DNA from: Gemmataceae bacterium
GTDB lineage: Bacteria > Planctomycetota > Planctomycetia > Gemmatales > Gemmataceae
Assembly: GCA_901538445.1 (NCBI GenBank)
Contig: LR594585.1
Location: 248,001-312,000 of the forward strand
Length of the DNA: 64,000 nt
Direction: 5' to 3'
Part shown: piece after piece, positions 32,029 to 41,213 of the stretch
Numbering within the stretch: position 1 is the stretch's first letter
How the letters are laid out: every line of letters begins with the position of its first letter
Translations under genes and position numbers: made by a program
The notes under the pieces: model-generated
What the model saw: only the letters and a program-made list of their open reading frames with translations
Told to the model about the DNA's origin: nothing
Databases searched by the model: none

Positions 32029-34116
32029 ATGGCGGACCCAGACTGCTCACGGCCGGCCCGCCCCCGGCGCTCCCGCCCGCTCGCCGGCTCCCTTCTCGCC
32101 CTCCTCCTCCTCGCCCCCGCCGCACACGCACAGCCCGCCGACGCGCTCGTCGCGCTGCGGCTCGACTGGCTCACGCACCTCGCCCGCGAGGACGCCGCAA
32201 CGGCCGAACTCAAGGCGCTCGCGGCGCTGCGGAGCCCCGCTGCGCCGGTCGGGAACGTGCAGGACCCGGCGGCCGTTCTCGCGGCCCTCGGCCCGGCGCT
32301 CGACGCCGACTACAAGCAGGTGCGGGCCGCGCTCGGCCGGGTCGAGGAGAAGGCGAGGGCCCGCAAGGCCGACGCGCTGAAGGACTGGACCGAGGCGTAC
32401 CGGCAGCGGGTCGCGTTCCGCGAGGCGGTCGGGAGGCTCGAAGCGGCCCACGGGTTCGACTTCGAAACGGGCACTTCGACCGCGCTCCGGCCCGACCCGG
32501 TCGATGCGCTCGCGCTGGTCGCGGCGTGCTTCGTCGCGGTCGTCGCGGTGCGGTTGCGGCGCACCGAACAGCGCCTCGACATCCGCAAGGCGCGCCGTGC
32601 GGCCGGGGCCGCGGTGCTCCTGATCGCGGTCGCGCTACCGGGGTGCGGCGGGCCGCCCCCGGGGGACGCACGGCCGTGGGCCGCGCGCGAGGAAGCCGAG
32701 CTGACGTCCGCCCGCGACGCCGCCGCGTCGAACGCCACAAGTGCCGAAACCGCCGCCGAGCAGAAGTGGCAGGCCCCGAGCGCCGCGTGGGTCGCGCTCG
32801 TGACGGCCCTTGGCGGCGACCTCGACACGCTCGTTCGCACCGGCGAGGCGGAACTCCGCACCGCGCTGCGGGCGGTCGCAGTCGACGCCCAACTCGCCGA
32901 GCGGCTCGTGAAGGACGCCGCCGAGCAGCGCGCGAAGCTGGCCGAAGAGGCCGCGAGGCTCGACCAGATCACCGGCCGGGCGAAGTTGTGGTCGCGCGCC
33001 GGCAGCGGCCTGCGGGTGCTCGCGGCGTGCGCGCTGCTCGGCCTCGCGACGGCCCCGCTGTGGGCGGCCCGCCGCAGCCGCGCCCGGCGGATCGCGCTCG
33101 CGGCGAAGACGTGCCCGCGGTGCTTCCGGCTCGACACGCTGAAGGTCGAGGGGGCGGGGAAGAAGGCCGCGGAGGACGACGACGGCGACGTCCGCTGCAC
33201 CCGGTGCGGGCTCCGGTTCCGCCGCAGCTACCTCGACGTGCCGCGGCTGTGCTTCCCGACGGTCGGCGTGCGGTCGAGCGGCAAGACGCACATGCTCGTG
33301 ACCGCCTACGACCGGGTCCGCAAGCGGACCGCCCCGACCGCGGCGACCGTGCAGCCGGCCCCGACCGGGAGCGACGCGGACCGGCGGTTCGAGCAGCTCA
33401 CCGACGAGGTGCTGCACCGCCGCGGGGTCGCCGGCGCGACCGACCTCGTCCTGCCGGACCCAATCCTGCTCCACGTCCGCGACGCCGACCCGGCCGGCCC
33501 CAGCGCGGCGCTCGTGAACCTGTTCGACTACTCGGGGGAACTCATCAACCCCGACGTGGACGTCAACATGCTGAAGGCCACGGCCGTCCGCATGGACGGG
33601 TTCATGCTGTTCCTCGACCCGACGCAGCTCTACGGCGACGCCGCGAACGTGACCGTCGAGCAGCAGCTCGCGATGCTCGACGCGTTCCTGGCGCACATGC
33701 GGAAGGAGCGGCGGGTGCCGGTGGGCGAGCCGGTCCCGGTGCCGGTCGCGGTGTGCGTGCCGAAGTTCGACCTGCTCATCTCCGACAACCCGATCGGCGG
33801 CCAGTCGGTGCAGTACATCCGCCAGATGCTCGAGCACCTGAACCCGCCGCCGCAGGAGGTGACGCTCGCCGTGCTCCGCGAGCGCAGCGAACTGGTGGAG
33901 CAGATGCTCCCGCTCATGTTCCCGGGGCTGGACGTGCGCCGGCTGATCGAGGGCTACTTCGGGCCGCAGCTCCTGTTCTTCCCGCTGTCGTCGGTCGGCC
34001 TGATCGAACACGAACTGGGCGTGAAGGACCTCTCGAAGCGAACGATCGCGCCGTTCGGGACCAGCGAGCCGGTGGTGTGGCTGTTGCACATGCACGGGTA
34101 CTCTGTTTTCGGGTGA
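32029..34116 (+). CDS. Membrane-anchored TRAFAC-type GTPase (DO-GTPase2-like) with zinc ribbon
   Basis: The product has 695 residues. Hydrophobic segments are at about 20-35 (signal-like), 158-175, 192-204 (ending LPGCGG) and 329-346, so a periplasmic helical N-half is followed by a cytoplasmic domain. A zinc ribbon (C362, C365, C390, C393) precedes a P-loop G413-V-R-S-S-G-K-T420. The switch-II-like DYSG (500-503) and PKFD (578-581, in the place of NKxD) indicate a GTPase. I know this zinc-ribbon plus P-loop layout from the GTPases of GAP1-type conflict systems. It opens a long same-strand gene series that includes a GAP1-like protein. Confidence 0.75.
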   Translation: MADPDCSRPARPRRSRPLAGSLLALLLLAPAAHAQPADALVALRLDWLTHLAREDAATAELKALAALRSPAAPVGNVQDPAAVLAALGPALDADYKQVRAALGRVEEKARARKADALKDWTEAYRQRVAFREAVGRLEAAHGFDFETGTSTALRPDPVDALALVAACFVAVVAVRLRRTEQRLDIRKARRAAGAAVLLIAVALPGCGGPPPGDARPWAAREEAELTSARDAAASNATSAETAAEQKWQAPSAAWVALVTALGGDLDTLVRTGEAELRTALRAVAVDAQLAERLVKDAAEQRAKLAEEAARLDQITGRAKLWSRAGSGLRVLAACALLGLATAPLWAARRSRARRIALAAKTCPRCFRLDTLKVEGAGKKAAEDDDGDVRCTRCGLRFRRSYLDVPRLCFPTVGVRSSGKTHMLVTAYDRVRKRTAPTAATVQPAPTGSDADRRFEQLTDEVLHRRGVAGATDLVLPDPILLHVRDADPAGPSAALVNLFDYSGELINPDVDVNMLKATAVRMDGFMLFLDPTQLYGDAANVTVEQQLAMLDAFLAHMRKERRVPVGEPVPVPVAVCVPKFDLLISDNPIGGQSVQYIRQMLEHLNPPPQEVTLAVLRERSELVEQMLPLMFPGLDVRRLIEGYFGPQLLFFPLSSVGLIEHELGVKDLSKRTIAPFGTSEPVVWLLHMHGYSVFG

Positions 34117-34620
34117 TTGGGGGTCGGGGGTTGGAGATTGGGAAGACAAAGAACGGAGGTGGGGGGATGGGACAGCCGTCGTTTGAGACGCTTGAGGTGT
34201 ACCGGCTCGCCGACGCCCTCGCCGGCGACGTGTGGAATTTGGTGATGCGCTGGCCGCTGTTCGCGCGCGACACGATTGGGAAGCAACTCGTTCGGGCGGC
34301 TGACAGCATCGGCGCGAACCTCGCCGAGGGGTACGGTCGCGGATCGTATGCAGATAACAAGCGCTTCACTCACATCGCCCGCGGCTCGCTCAACGAAACG
34401 CTATGTTGGCTCAAGCGAGGTTTGGAGCGGAAACTGATCGCCCCGGAGGACTCCGATCGGTTGAAGCGAATCACCGACGAGCTTGGGCCACGGCTGAACG
34501 GGTATCTGAACTACATCAATCGCCAACTCGCGGCGCAGGCGACTCGCGGCGAGCGCCCCAAAGCATGAGCACCGCACTGATTTCCAATTTCCAATCTCCC
34601 ATCCCCAATCACCACCCCTG
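34114..34620. mobile_element. Inverted-repeat element carrying a four-helix-bundle gene
   Basis: Family H sequence lies on both sides of the 34167-34568 gene: GGTGATTGGGGGTCGGGGG at the left (34112-34146) and the inverse CCAATCTCCCATCCCCAATC at the right (34591-34612). The arms share GTGATTGGGG at the outer ends. Other family H copies in the window lack a gene. The whole unit sits between the GTPase stop and the kinase start, with no space left over, like an inserted cassette. Confidence 0.45.
34167..34568 (+). CDS. Four-helix-bundle protein (23S rRNA IVS/S23-type)
   Basis: The product has 133 residues from ATG 34167 with GGAGGTGGGGGG upstream. Signature sequence is FETLEVYRLADALAGDVWNL, then LVRAADSIGANLAEGYGRGS, RFTHIARGSLNETLCWLKRG and the final helix GPRLNGYLNYINRQL. 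This is the S23/IVP four-helix-bundle family, first known from proteins encoded in 23S rRNA intervening sequences and related to Avd of diversity-generating retroelements. Its base composition is lower in GC than its neighbours. Its flanks are inverted repeats, suggesting it travels as an element rather than belonging to the surrounding system. Confidence 0.85.
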   Translation: MGQPSFETLEVYRLADALAGDVWNLVMRWPLFARDTIGKQLVRAADSIGANLAEGYGRGSYADNKRFTHIARGSLNETLCWLKRGLERKLIAPEDSDRLKRITDELGPRLNGYLNYINRQLAAQATRGERPKA

Positions 34621-37509
34621 ATGCCGACCTGGCCCACGCAATCCGACTACAAGGACGCCCTCCAGAACCCGGACACCGCGTTCCGCGACCCGGACCTGAA
34701 GGCGAGTGCGGCCGAGAAGAGCCCGATGGGGGTGCCGCGCGCCCGCAGCGGCGCGTTCGCCAGCGTGTACAAGATGACCCGCGGAACGAAGGCGGTCGCG
34801 CTGAAGCTGTTCAACTTCCCCAACGAGGACCGCGCCGCCCGGTACCAGGCCGTCTCCGACTACCTCAAAAAGCTCGGCCCGAAGAAGCCGGCCGCGCTCG
34901 TCGGGTTCGAGTACCACCCCGAGGGCATCCGCATCGGCAAGGCGTGGTACCCGACGCTCACGATGGAGTGGGTGAAGGGCAAGTCGCTCGGCGAGTGGGT
35001 CCGCGAGGCGATGGAGCAGAAGAAGCCCAACACCGACGCCGTCAAGAAGATGGCCGACGCCTGGGTGCAGCTCGTGCTGGAGATTCAAGCGGCGCAGATC
35101 GCCCACGGCGACCTCCAGCACGACAACGTCATGGTGGTCGGGCAGACCCCGGTGCTCGTGGACTACGACGGCATGTGCGTGCCGGCGCTCGCCGATCCCA
35201 AGAAGCCGCTCGACCAGCTCGAGTTCGGCAAGCCCGCGTACCAGCACCCCGGCCGCCCCGCCGAGAAGCTCACGGGCCAGCTCGACCACTTCGCCGCGTG
35301 GGTCGTCCTCGTCGCGCTGCGGGCCATCGTCGCCGACCCCGGGCTGTACCACCGGTTCGTCACGAAAACCGAGAACGAGAACCTGCTGTTCGTGCCCGAC
35401 GACATGGCCAAGCCCGCGGGCTCGGCGCTGTGGCAGGAACTGGTCCGCAGCCGCGACCCCGAGGTGCGGGAGTGGTCGAAGGCCCTGCGCGAGTCGCTCG
35501 ACAGGCCGTTCAAGCAGATCCCGGCGTTCTCGCTCGACCCGTTCGCCGCGCTGCGGAAGCTCGTCGCCACGCTCCCCCGCGACTGGGCCGCGATCGCCGC
35601 CGAGACGTCGCGGCTCACCAAGAGCGGGAAGAAGCTCCCGCCCGAACTCGCGTCCGCGGCCGACCCGGTCGGCCGGCTCGACGAGTTGTGCAAGGCGGCG
35701 AAGCTCGACTACCCCGCGATCGCCACCGAGACCGACGCGCTGACCCGCAGCGGCAAGGCGATCCCCGACTGGATCCGCCCGGTCGCTGCCGACGCGATCA
35801 AGCGGGTGAACTGCCGCGAGGCGGTGCTGCGGGCGCTCAACGCACGCGACCCGCGGGCGGTGCGGGCCGCGTTCCAGAAACCGCTGCTCGAAGGCTGGGC
35901 CGACCGCAAGCTCATCGCCGACGCGGAGGCCGCCGCCACGCAGGTCGAGGCGCTCGACAAGCTGAAGGCGGCGGTCGCGGTGCCGGGCGACGGTCGCGCG
36001 CTCGCCACGCTCTGGAACGAACTCGGCGTGCTCGTCGCCGGGCTCCCCGAGGCCGACCGCTACCAGGCCGAGGCGATGCGGTGGGCCGCTCGCATCGCGG
36101 CCGCGGACGAGTTCATCAAGCTGTTCAACGCGCGTTCGGCCGAGAAGGCGCTGGCGGCGGCGTGGGCGAAGGTCGCCGCGGCCGGCCCGCACCCGGAGAT
36201 CACCCCCGAGCACCGGGCGCGGGGCGAGGTCGCACAGAAGCGCGCGCCGGTCCTCGCGGCGCTGGCCGCGGTGCCGTCGGTCGAGTCGCACAAGAACGAC
36301 ACGCTGCTCACGGAGGCGTGGGGCGACGGCTCGGCACTCGCCGGGTGCCGCGAGGGCGACGTCTACGTCACCCGCGTGAAGGTGGCCCGCGACCGGCTCG
36401 ACAAGTTCGCGAAGCTCCGCGCCGCGGTCGAGGCCGCCGACGCCGGGACCGGGTCCGAGCTGGCCGTAGTCGAGGCCGCGCGGCCGCTCGCCGGGTACGA
36501 GCACCCGTTCGCCGACCGCGTCAAGGTCGGGGCGAAGTCGGTCGAGGTGCTGGCAGCGCTCAAGGCCGCGGTCGACGAGCCGAACCCGTCGGACCGGGCC
36601 ATCGCCGCCGCGGTCGACGAGCTGCGGGCGACGAACCTGGACCTGCTCGTGCGGCTCGACACGATCGACAAGCGCCTCGCCGCCGAGGCTGCCGCCGCCG
36701 GTCGCCGCCGCAAGGTGCTCAACGAGTTCGCCGCGATCGACACCAAGTACGACCGGCCCGACAAGCAGGACCGCAAGTGGCTCGCCGCGTGGGTCGCGAA
36801 CAAGGAGCTGCTCCAGGGCCGCCGCGACACCGAGGAACTCCGCGAGCGCCTCACCCTCGCGAAGACGCGCTCCCAGGCGGCCGCCGCGATCCTGAAGGCG
36901 CTCGACGACCGCGACATGTTCAAGCTCCGCGACCTGTTCGAGAAGCACGGCCCGCAACTGGAGCGCTACCGCCCGCTCCGGAAACGAAAGCCGGAACTCG
37001 ACGAGTTGCTCGGCAAAGCGGACCGGGTCGCCGGGCTCCAGAAGCGGCTCGGCACCGGCGACCCGGCGTTCACCGGGGACGACCTCAAGTTCGTCCGCGA
37101 GAACCACGCCGCTTTCCGGAACTCGGACCGCGACGCCGTCGCCCAACTGGTGGCGGCGAAGCTGAAATCGGACGCGAGACTGGTTCCCGGCCGCCCGCCG
37201 ATTAAAGTGGTGCCTGCCGGGAAGTCGGTGGCGGTGGTCGCGTACTGGGCGTGGGCCGGGCACGGGCTGGTGTCGCACTGCCTCGTCGCCGTGGACCGCG
37301 CACGGCACCTCGCCGAGCCGGCCCAGGCCGAGCAGTACATGCTGCTGACGTGCCTGCCGCGGGACCACGCGGCCGAGGGCGGCGGCAAACGGCTCGCCCC
37401 GCCGCTGGGCGCGACCGAGGTGTACGTCACCGTCTGGGCGGTGGTCGAACTCGGCTGGGCGACGGTCCACGGCCCCCCGCTGCACCTGGGGCCGGCGGCG
37501 GTGGGGTGA
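34621..37509 (+). CDS. Protein kinase with long helical C-terminal region
   Basis: The product has 962 residues. The N-terminal kinase domain (about 1-300) has a glycine-loop-like SGAFASVYKM (43-52), K62 in VALKLF, the catalytic loop H162-G-D164-L-Q-H-D-N169 and D181-Y-D183 in place of DFG, so key residues for phosphotransfer are kept. The sequence is closer to the small-kinase/LPS-kinase style found in TerY-P systems than to Hanks PknB proteins. Residues 300-850 are tandem charged helices with little conservation seen. A C-terminal beta-rich part (ATEVYVTVWAVVELGWATVH) follows. It follows the GTPase and precedes the GAP1-like gene. Confidence 0.8.
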   Translation: MPTWPTQSDYKDALQNPDTAFRDPDLKASAAEKSPMGVPRARSGAFASVYKMTRGTKAVALKLFNFPNEDRAARYQAVSDYLKKLGPKKPAALVGFEYHPEGIRIGKAWYPTLTMEWVKGKSLGEWVREAMEQKKPNTDAVKKMADAWVQLVLEIQAAQIAHGDLQHDNVMVVGQTPVLVDYDGMCVPALADPKKPLDQLEFGKPAYQHPGRPAEKLTGQLDHFAAWVVLVALRAIVADPGLYHRFVTKTENENLLFVPDDMAKPAGSALWQELVRSRDPEVREWSKALRESLDRPFKQIPAFSLDPFAALRKLVATLPRDWAAIAAETSRLTKSGKKLPPELASAADPVGRLDELCKAAKLDYPAIATETDALTRSGKAIPDWIRPVAADAIKRVNCREAVLRALNARDPRAVRAAFQKPLLEGWADRKLIADAEAAATQVEALDKLKAAVAVPGDGRALATLWNELGVLVAGLPEADRYQAEAMRWAARIAAADEFIKLFNARSAEKALAAAWAKVAAAGPHPEITPEHRARGEVAQKRAPVLAALAAVPSVESHKNDTLLTEAWGDGSALAGCREGDVYVTRVKVARDRLDKFAKLRAAVEAADAGTGSELAVVEAARPLAGYEHPFADRVKVGAKSVEVLAALKAAVDEPNPSDRAIAAAVDELRATNLDLLVRLDTIDKRLAAEAAAAGRRRKVLNEFAAIDTKYDRPDKQDRKWLAAWVANKELLQGRRDTEELRERLTLAKTRSQAAAAILKALDDRDMFKLRDLFEKHGPQLERYRPLRKRKPELDELLGKADRVAGLQKRLGTGDPAFTGDDLKFVRENHAAFRNSDRDAVAQLVAAKLKSDARLVPGRPPIKVVPAGKSVAVVAYWAWAGHGLVSHCLVAVDRARHLAEPAQAEQYMLLTCLPRDHAAEGGGKRLAPPLGATEVYVTVWAVVELGWATVHGPPLHLGPAAVG

Positions 37510-37519
37510 CGGGGCGAGC

Positions 37520-37583
37520 GGGCGAACCCTGAGCGCGAGCGAGGGGTGAGGCGCACCCCCTCGCTCGCGCTCAGGGTTCGCCC
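37520..37583. repeat. Dispersed palindrome family B (copy 2)
   Basis: GGGCGAACCCTGAGCGCGAG... and inverse with a 9-nt loop lie just after the kinase stop. It could end or process the upstream transcript. Confidence 0.9.
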
Positions 37584-37603
37584 GGCGGCCCGGGTCCAAC
37601 TGC

Positions 37604-37624
37604 GAAACGTTGAACGCGAAACGA
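37604..37624 (+). promoter_or_regulatory. GAAACGTTGAACGCGAAACG motif before the GAP1-like gene (family K)
   Basis: The 20-bp sequence lies 14 bp before the ATG at 37638 with AAGGAGCG between. It matches 51190 and is close to 24744 and 29802, all just upstream of start codons in the same orientation. Confidence 0.45.
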
Positions 37625-37637
37625 TCGTAAGGAGCGA

Positions 37638-40478
37638 ATGGTGTCAGCAGCAGGGCACGCGGCGGTCGGCGACCAGTTCTACGTGACGCACTGCACGACC
37701 GCGGACAGCGTCACCAACTCGCCGGGGTACAGCGTCCGGGCGGCGTCGGCCGACGCGCCGGAGGTGCTCACGCGCGCCCTCGAGTACCCGCCCTACGAGA
37801 TCCCGCTGGAACTGTGGCGCGACAAGCCGGCCAAGCCGCAGACCCCGCGGCGGCTGGCCCGCACCAAGAACCCGGCCGGCGGCGTCTGGGTCGCGCACTC
37901 GGTGTTCCTCGACAAGGACACCATGAACCGCGACCGCTCGTACTTCACGCACCTCCTCGGTCTGCCGGCGAGCGTCGATGCGGCGAGCGTGTTGGAGTCG
38001 TGGGACGCTGACGGCTGGGCGAAGGACTACCCGCAGGGCGCGCCGAAGGAGCTGGAGAAGTGCCCGCTGCCGGTCGGCACGAAGGTGTCGCGGGCCGCGC
38101 TCGCGGCGTTCCTGGGCCGGTCCGTCGGCGGGTCGTCGGACCTCGCGACCGTCGTGTGCCCGACGCGGTTCCGGGCCGACCCGGCCGGCCGCCGCGCGCT
38201 CGTCGCCCGGTTCCTCAAGGCGGTCCTGCTCGTTGCGAAAGCGCGTGCCGCGGGCGGCGAGCGGGACCGGCTGTTCGTCCACGCCGAGCCGGGGCTCGTC
38301 GCGATGCTCCTCTACGCCGCGGCGCGCATCCTGCCGCCGGCGCTCACCGCCGACCTCACGTTCTCGACGTTCGAGCCGGCCCACCGCGGGCTCCGCGACT
38401 ACGCCGACGCGACCGTGATCGGGACGTACCTCGCCGCGCCCGGCAAGGGGCTCGACCCCGACCTCGTCACGACCCGCGGGTTCGGGTTCGACGCGGTCCA
38501 CGCCGAGAAGTCGTCGCCCGAGCTGGTCGAGGGGACGCCGGTCCCCGCGGGCGTCGCGGACCTCCTCGACCTCGCGGCCGCCGGCGAGTGGGAGCTGATC
38601 GACGCCGTCCACAAGTTCAACGGGGCCGACCCGGCGGCGGTCGAGAAGGTGCCGGCGACCGTGCCCCTCGCCCGTGCCGCGGTGCGGCTCACCCGGGGCG
38701 GGCTCACCGGGGCCGACCTGGTCGCACTGAAGCACGACCGCCGCGGGGCCGCGGTGCTCAAGCAGCGCGAGGAGAAGGTCTGGGAGTTCCTCAAGGACGC
38801 GGTGCTCGCCGACGCGGCGCTGCGGGCCGAGTTCAGGGACTGGGTCGCCGACCCCGAGCGGCTCAAGGTGTTCCGCCGCGAGGCGTGCGAGGCGCTCGTG
38901 AGGGGCGACTTCGACGGGTGGGACCAGCGGTGGGCGGTGGTCCGCGAGGCGGCCGACGCGAAGCAATTCGAGGAGCAGGCCGACCGCGGGCAGAAGAACC
39001 TCGACCGCTACCTGCCGACGCTCCCGCTGCCGGCCCGCGACCGCGTGCGGGCGGTCTGCGCCGAGTCCGGCGCGTGGCCCGACCACCACCTGCTCGCGCC
39101 CGCGGGGCTCGACGAACTCGACGAGCTGCTCGGGCCGAAGGTGCCCCCCGAGTGGCAGGGGTACACGTGCTTCGCGGTCATGGGGCCGGACGAGAAGAAC
39201 TGGCTCCTCGACACCACGAGGGCGTACCGCCCGGCGATGCGGGAGCGGGTCCGGCACCACCTCGCGGCGGCGTCGCGGCCGGTCCTCGCGGCGTACCTCA
39301 AGCACGCAAAGGACTACGTCTCGACGATGCCCGGGTTCCTGTACGACTTCCTCAAGCCGTACCGCCCCGAGAGCCCGAACTTCCTGAGCCGGCTCATCGA
39401 CGCCGGGGCCGACGTCATCGACCCGGCCGACTGGGTGAAGCTCCTCGCCGACCTCGACATCTACGGCGAGCAGACGCCCGAGTGGCGCGGGTTCCTGCTC
39501 AAGGCCGACAACCTCGCGAAGCTGCTCGGCGGCATGAAGGCGCACCCGGCCGCGGTCCCGGTGTGGGACGGGTACACGGCCCTGCTCACCCCGAAGCTCG
39601 TCGCCGGCGACGAGTGGGAACTGGTGATCTACGGGCAGCTCACGAGGGCCCGGCAGGTGCTCGGTGCGGCGAACGTGCTCGTAAAAGACGTGGTGCCGCC
39701 GGCCGGCCTGCGGAAGCTCCGGGCCGCCGACACGCTCCTCGGCCTGTTCGCGAACCCGGCGGCCGCCGAGGCGCTCGAACCCGGCCAGCTCCTCGAAGCG
39801 TACCAGGTGTTCGGCATCGACCCGATCGACGGGCTCCGCGGGCTGTACCTGCGGTTCAACTTCGCGGCGATCGACCTGAACGCGAGCCCGCTCCCGCTCC
39901 GGCCATTCGCGGCGGCCTTCAAGTCGTGCTTCCCGGTCGGGCACGAGTACCCGTCGGCCCGCAACGCGGCCGCGGCGTGGGTCGCGCTCTCGATGAGCTG
40001 CCCGGACTCCACCCGCGGCGCGTTCCAGACGTACCTCCTCCGCGAGTTCGTCCCGGCGCACTGGCACGCCAACCTGCTCGCCGAGGCACCGCGGATCGTG
40101 TTGCACCCCGTTGCGGTCGCGTACATCGGCGAGGTGGCCGCGGCGACGCACGCACAGAACACGTCGTTCCTCGACGCCGACGACCCGCCGCCGAAGCCGC
40201 AGGCGAGCGTGGGGTTCGAGTCCGAGGCGACGCAGAAGGCGCGGGGCGGGCGGAAGATCGGCCCGGCCCGGCGGCGCGAGGCCGGTGTGCCCGGATACCT
40301 GTGGGTCGCGGTCGGGCTGGTCGGCCTCGCCGTCGTCGGCGCGGCGGTCGTCGCGGCCATCAAGAAGAATGCGCCCAAGCCGGTCGAGCAGGACACGCCC
40401 GTGATCGTGGTGCCGAGCAAGGAGAGCCCGCCCAAGACCAAGCCGAAGGACACGAAGACCAAGGACAAGGACAAGTAG
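37638..40478 (+). CDS. GAP1-like (GTPase-associated protein 1) with C-terminal membrane anchor
   Basis: The product has 946 residues. The N-terminal section (DQFYVTHCTTADSVTNSPGY, SVRAASADA, then WVAHSVFLDKD and YFTHLLGLPASVDAASVLES) has the layout I associate with the GAP1 N-terminal domain: a 'Q-F-Y-x-T-H-C' strand, then 'GYSVRA'. A central part has LFVHAEPGLVAMLLYAAARI and PALTADLTFSTFEPAHRGLR, followed by about 500 residues of helical repeats. One membrane helix (YLWVAVGLVGLAVVGAAVVA, about 887-906) and a short Lys-rich tail end the protein. GAP1 proteins accompany GTPases in conflict systems, as here. Confidence 0.7.
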   Translation: MVSAAGHAAVGDQFYVTHCTTADSVTNSPGYSVRAASADAPEVLTRALEYPPYEIPLELWRDKPAKPQTPRRLARTKNPAGGVWVAHSVFLDKDTMNRDRSYFTHLLGLPASVDAASVLESWDADGWAKDYPQGAPKELEKCPLPVGTKVSRAALAAFLGRSVGGSSDLATVVCPTRFRADPAGRRALVARFLKAVLLVAKARAAGGERDRLFVHAEPGLVAMLLYAAARILPPALTADLTFSTFEPAHRGLRDYADATVIGTYLAAPGKGLDPDLVTTRGFGFDAVHAEKSSPELVEGTPVPAGVADLLDLAAAGEWELIDAVHKFNGADPAAVEKVPATVPLARAAVRLTRGGLTGADLVALKHDRRGAAVLKQREEKVWEFLKDAVLADAALRAEFRDWVADPERLKVFRREACEALVRGDFDGWDQRWAVVREAADAKQFEEQADRGQKNLDRYLPTLPLPARDRVRAVCAESGAWPDHHLLAPAGLDELDELLGPKVPPEWQGYTCFAVMGPDEKNWLLDTTRAYRPAMRERVRHHLAAASRPVLAAYLKHAKDYVSTMPGFLYDFLKPYRPESPNFLSRLIDAGADVIDPADWVKLLADLDIYGEQTPEWRGFLLKADNLAKLLGGMKAHPAAVPVWDGYTALLTPKLVAGDEWELVIYGQLTRARQVLGAANVLVKDVVPPAGLRKLRAADTLLGLFANPAAAEALEPGQLLEAYQVFGIDPIDGLRGLYLRFNFAAIDLNASPLPLRPFAAAFKSCFPVGHEYPSARNAAAAWVALSMSCPDSTRGAFQTYLLREFVPAHWHANLLAEAPRIVLHPVAVAYIGEVAAATHAQNTSFLDADDPPPKPQASVGFESEATQKARGGRKIGPARRREAGVPGYLWVAVGLVGLAVVGAAVVAAIKKNAPKPVEQDTPVIVVPSKESPPKTKPKDTKTKDKDK

Positions 40479-40708
40479 CGGAGCGATCCGTGGCACGGGC
40501 CGCCAGGGGTTTGGCCGCGTTGCGCCGGGGACCAGGGGTTTGCCCGCAGAGCGGGCCGCACCCCTGGCTACGCGCGGTCGCCCCTCCGGGGCTGCGAACA
40601 ACGGTGTTGGAGTCGCGGAGCGACGGCCGCGCGTAGCCAGGGGTGGAGCGAGCCTTCGAGCGCAACTCCTGGCCCCCGGCGTCGAGCGCAACCCCTGGTC
40701 CCCTGGAG
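40479..40708. repeat. Dispersed palindrome family C variant (copy 3)
   Basis: Several blocks of GTAGCCAGGGGTG / CACCCCTGGCTACGCGCGG, CCCCTCCGGGGCT and ACCAGGGGTTTGCCCG type in both orientations fill the space after the GAP1-like gene. It is a rearranged or doubled family C copy. Confidence 0.8.
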
Positions 40709-40716
40709 GGTGAGAC

Positions 40717-41121
40717 GTGGCGCGGAACAGTGCTGTCCCGGTGGCGCTCGCTGTGCCGTTCGCCCTGTACGCCCTCTGGGCCGTGTGGGCCGGCGTGCGG
40801 GCCGAACTCGCCGCGCCGGTGGTGCCGGCGGCGGGTGCCGCGCCCGACGAGAAGAAGCACGCCGAGGCCCGCGCCCGGGCCGAGAAGTTCGCCCGCGACG
40901 TGCGGGCGACCGCGGCCGTCGCGCTCGGGGTCCGCGGCCCGGCCCCCGGCGACAGGATCGAGGACGCCGACTGCCTCGCGCTCACGCGGGCCGCGGCCGC
41001 ACGGGCCGCGGACCTCACCGACCTGGAGCAGTTCCTGTCCGGGGCGGAGCGGCCCGCGTACACCGGCCGGCTCAAGGACCGGTTCGCCGAGTGGCACTCG
41101 GTGCGGCCGAAGCGGCTGTGA
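40717..41121 (+). CDS. Small single-span membrane protein of the GTPase island
   Basis: The product has 134 residues from a GTG at 40717 with GGAGGGTGAG just upstream. An N-terminal membrane helix (VALAVPFALYALWAVWAGVR) is followed by a charged helical domain (DEKKHAEARARAEKFARDVR) and a compact C-terminus. No family was recognised. It is 92 bp upstream of the YfaP-like gene on the same strand and probably belongs to the same operon. Confidence 0.65.
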   Translation: MARNSAVPVALAVPFALYALWAVWAGVRAELAAPVVPAAGAAPDEKKHAEARARAEKFARDVRATAAVALGVRGPAPGDRIEDADCLALTRAAAARAADLTDLEQFLSGAERPAYTGRLKDRFAEWHSVRPKRL

Positions 41122-41213
41122 CGCGAACGAAAAGAAGTGCAGACGCCCGGCCCCCGGGGTACAACAGAGGCGGCTCGGGCGGCCCGCCCGCCCGGCGATC
41201 GTTCGAGGCACAC

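Noticed and set aside
34609..37599. A very long open frame on the minus strand opposite the kinase gene
   Set aside because: High GC with GC-rich third positions leaves the antisense frame open. The plus strand has clear kinase motifs, and the antisense translation is low-complexity Arg/Gly/Leu without family resemblance.
37644..41213. A minus-strand open frame of over 1,100 codons opposite the GAP1-like gene
   Set aside because: It is the mirror of the plus-strand gene and runs straight through a palindromic repeat; its composition is Arg/Val/Glu-rich with no motif.
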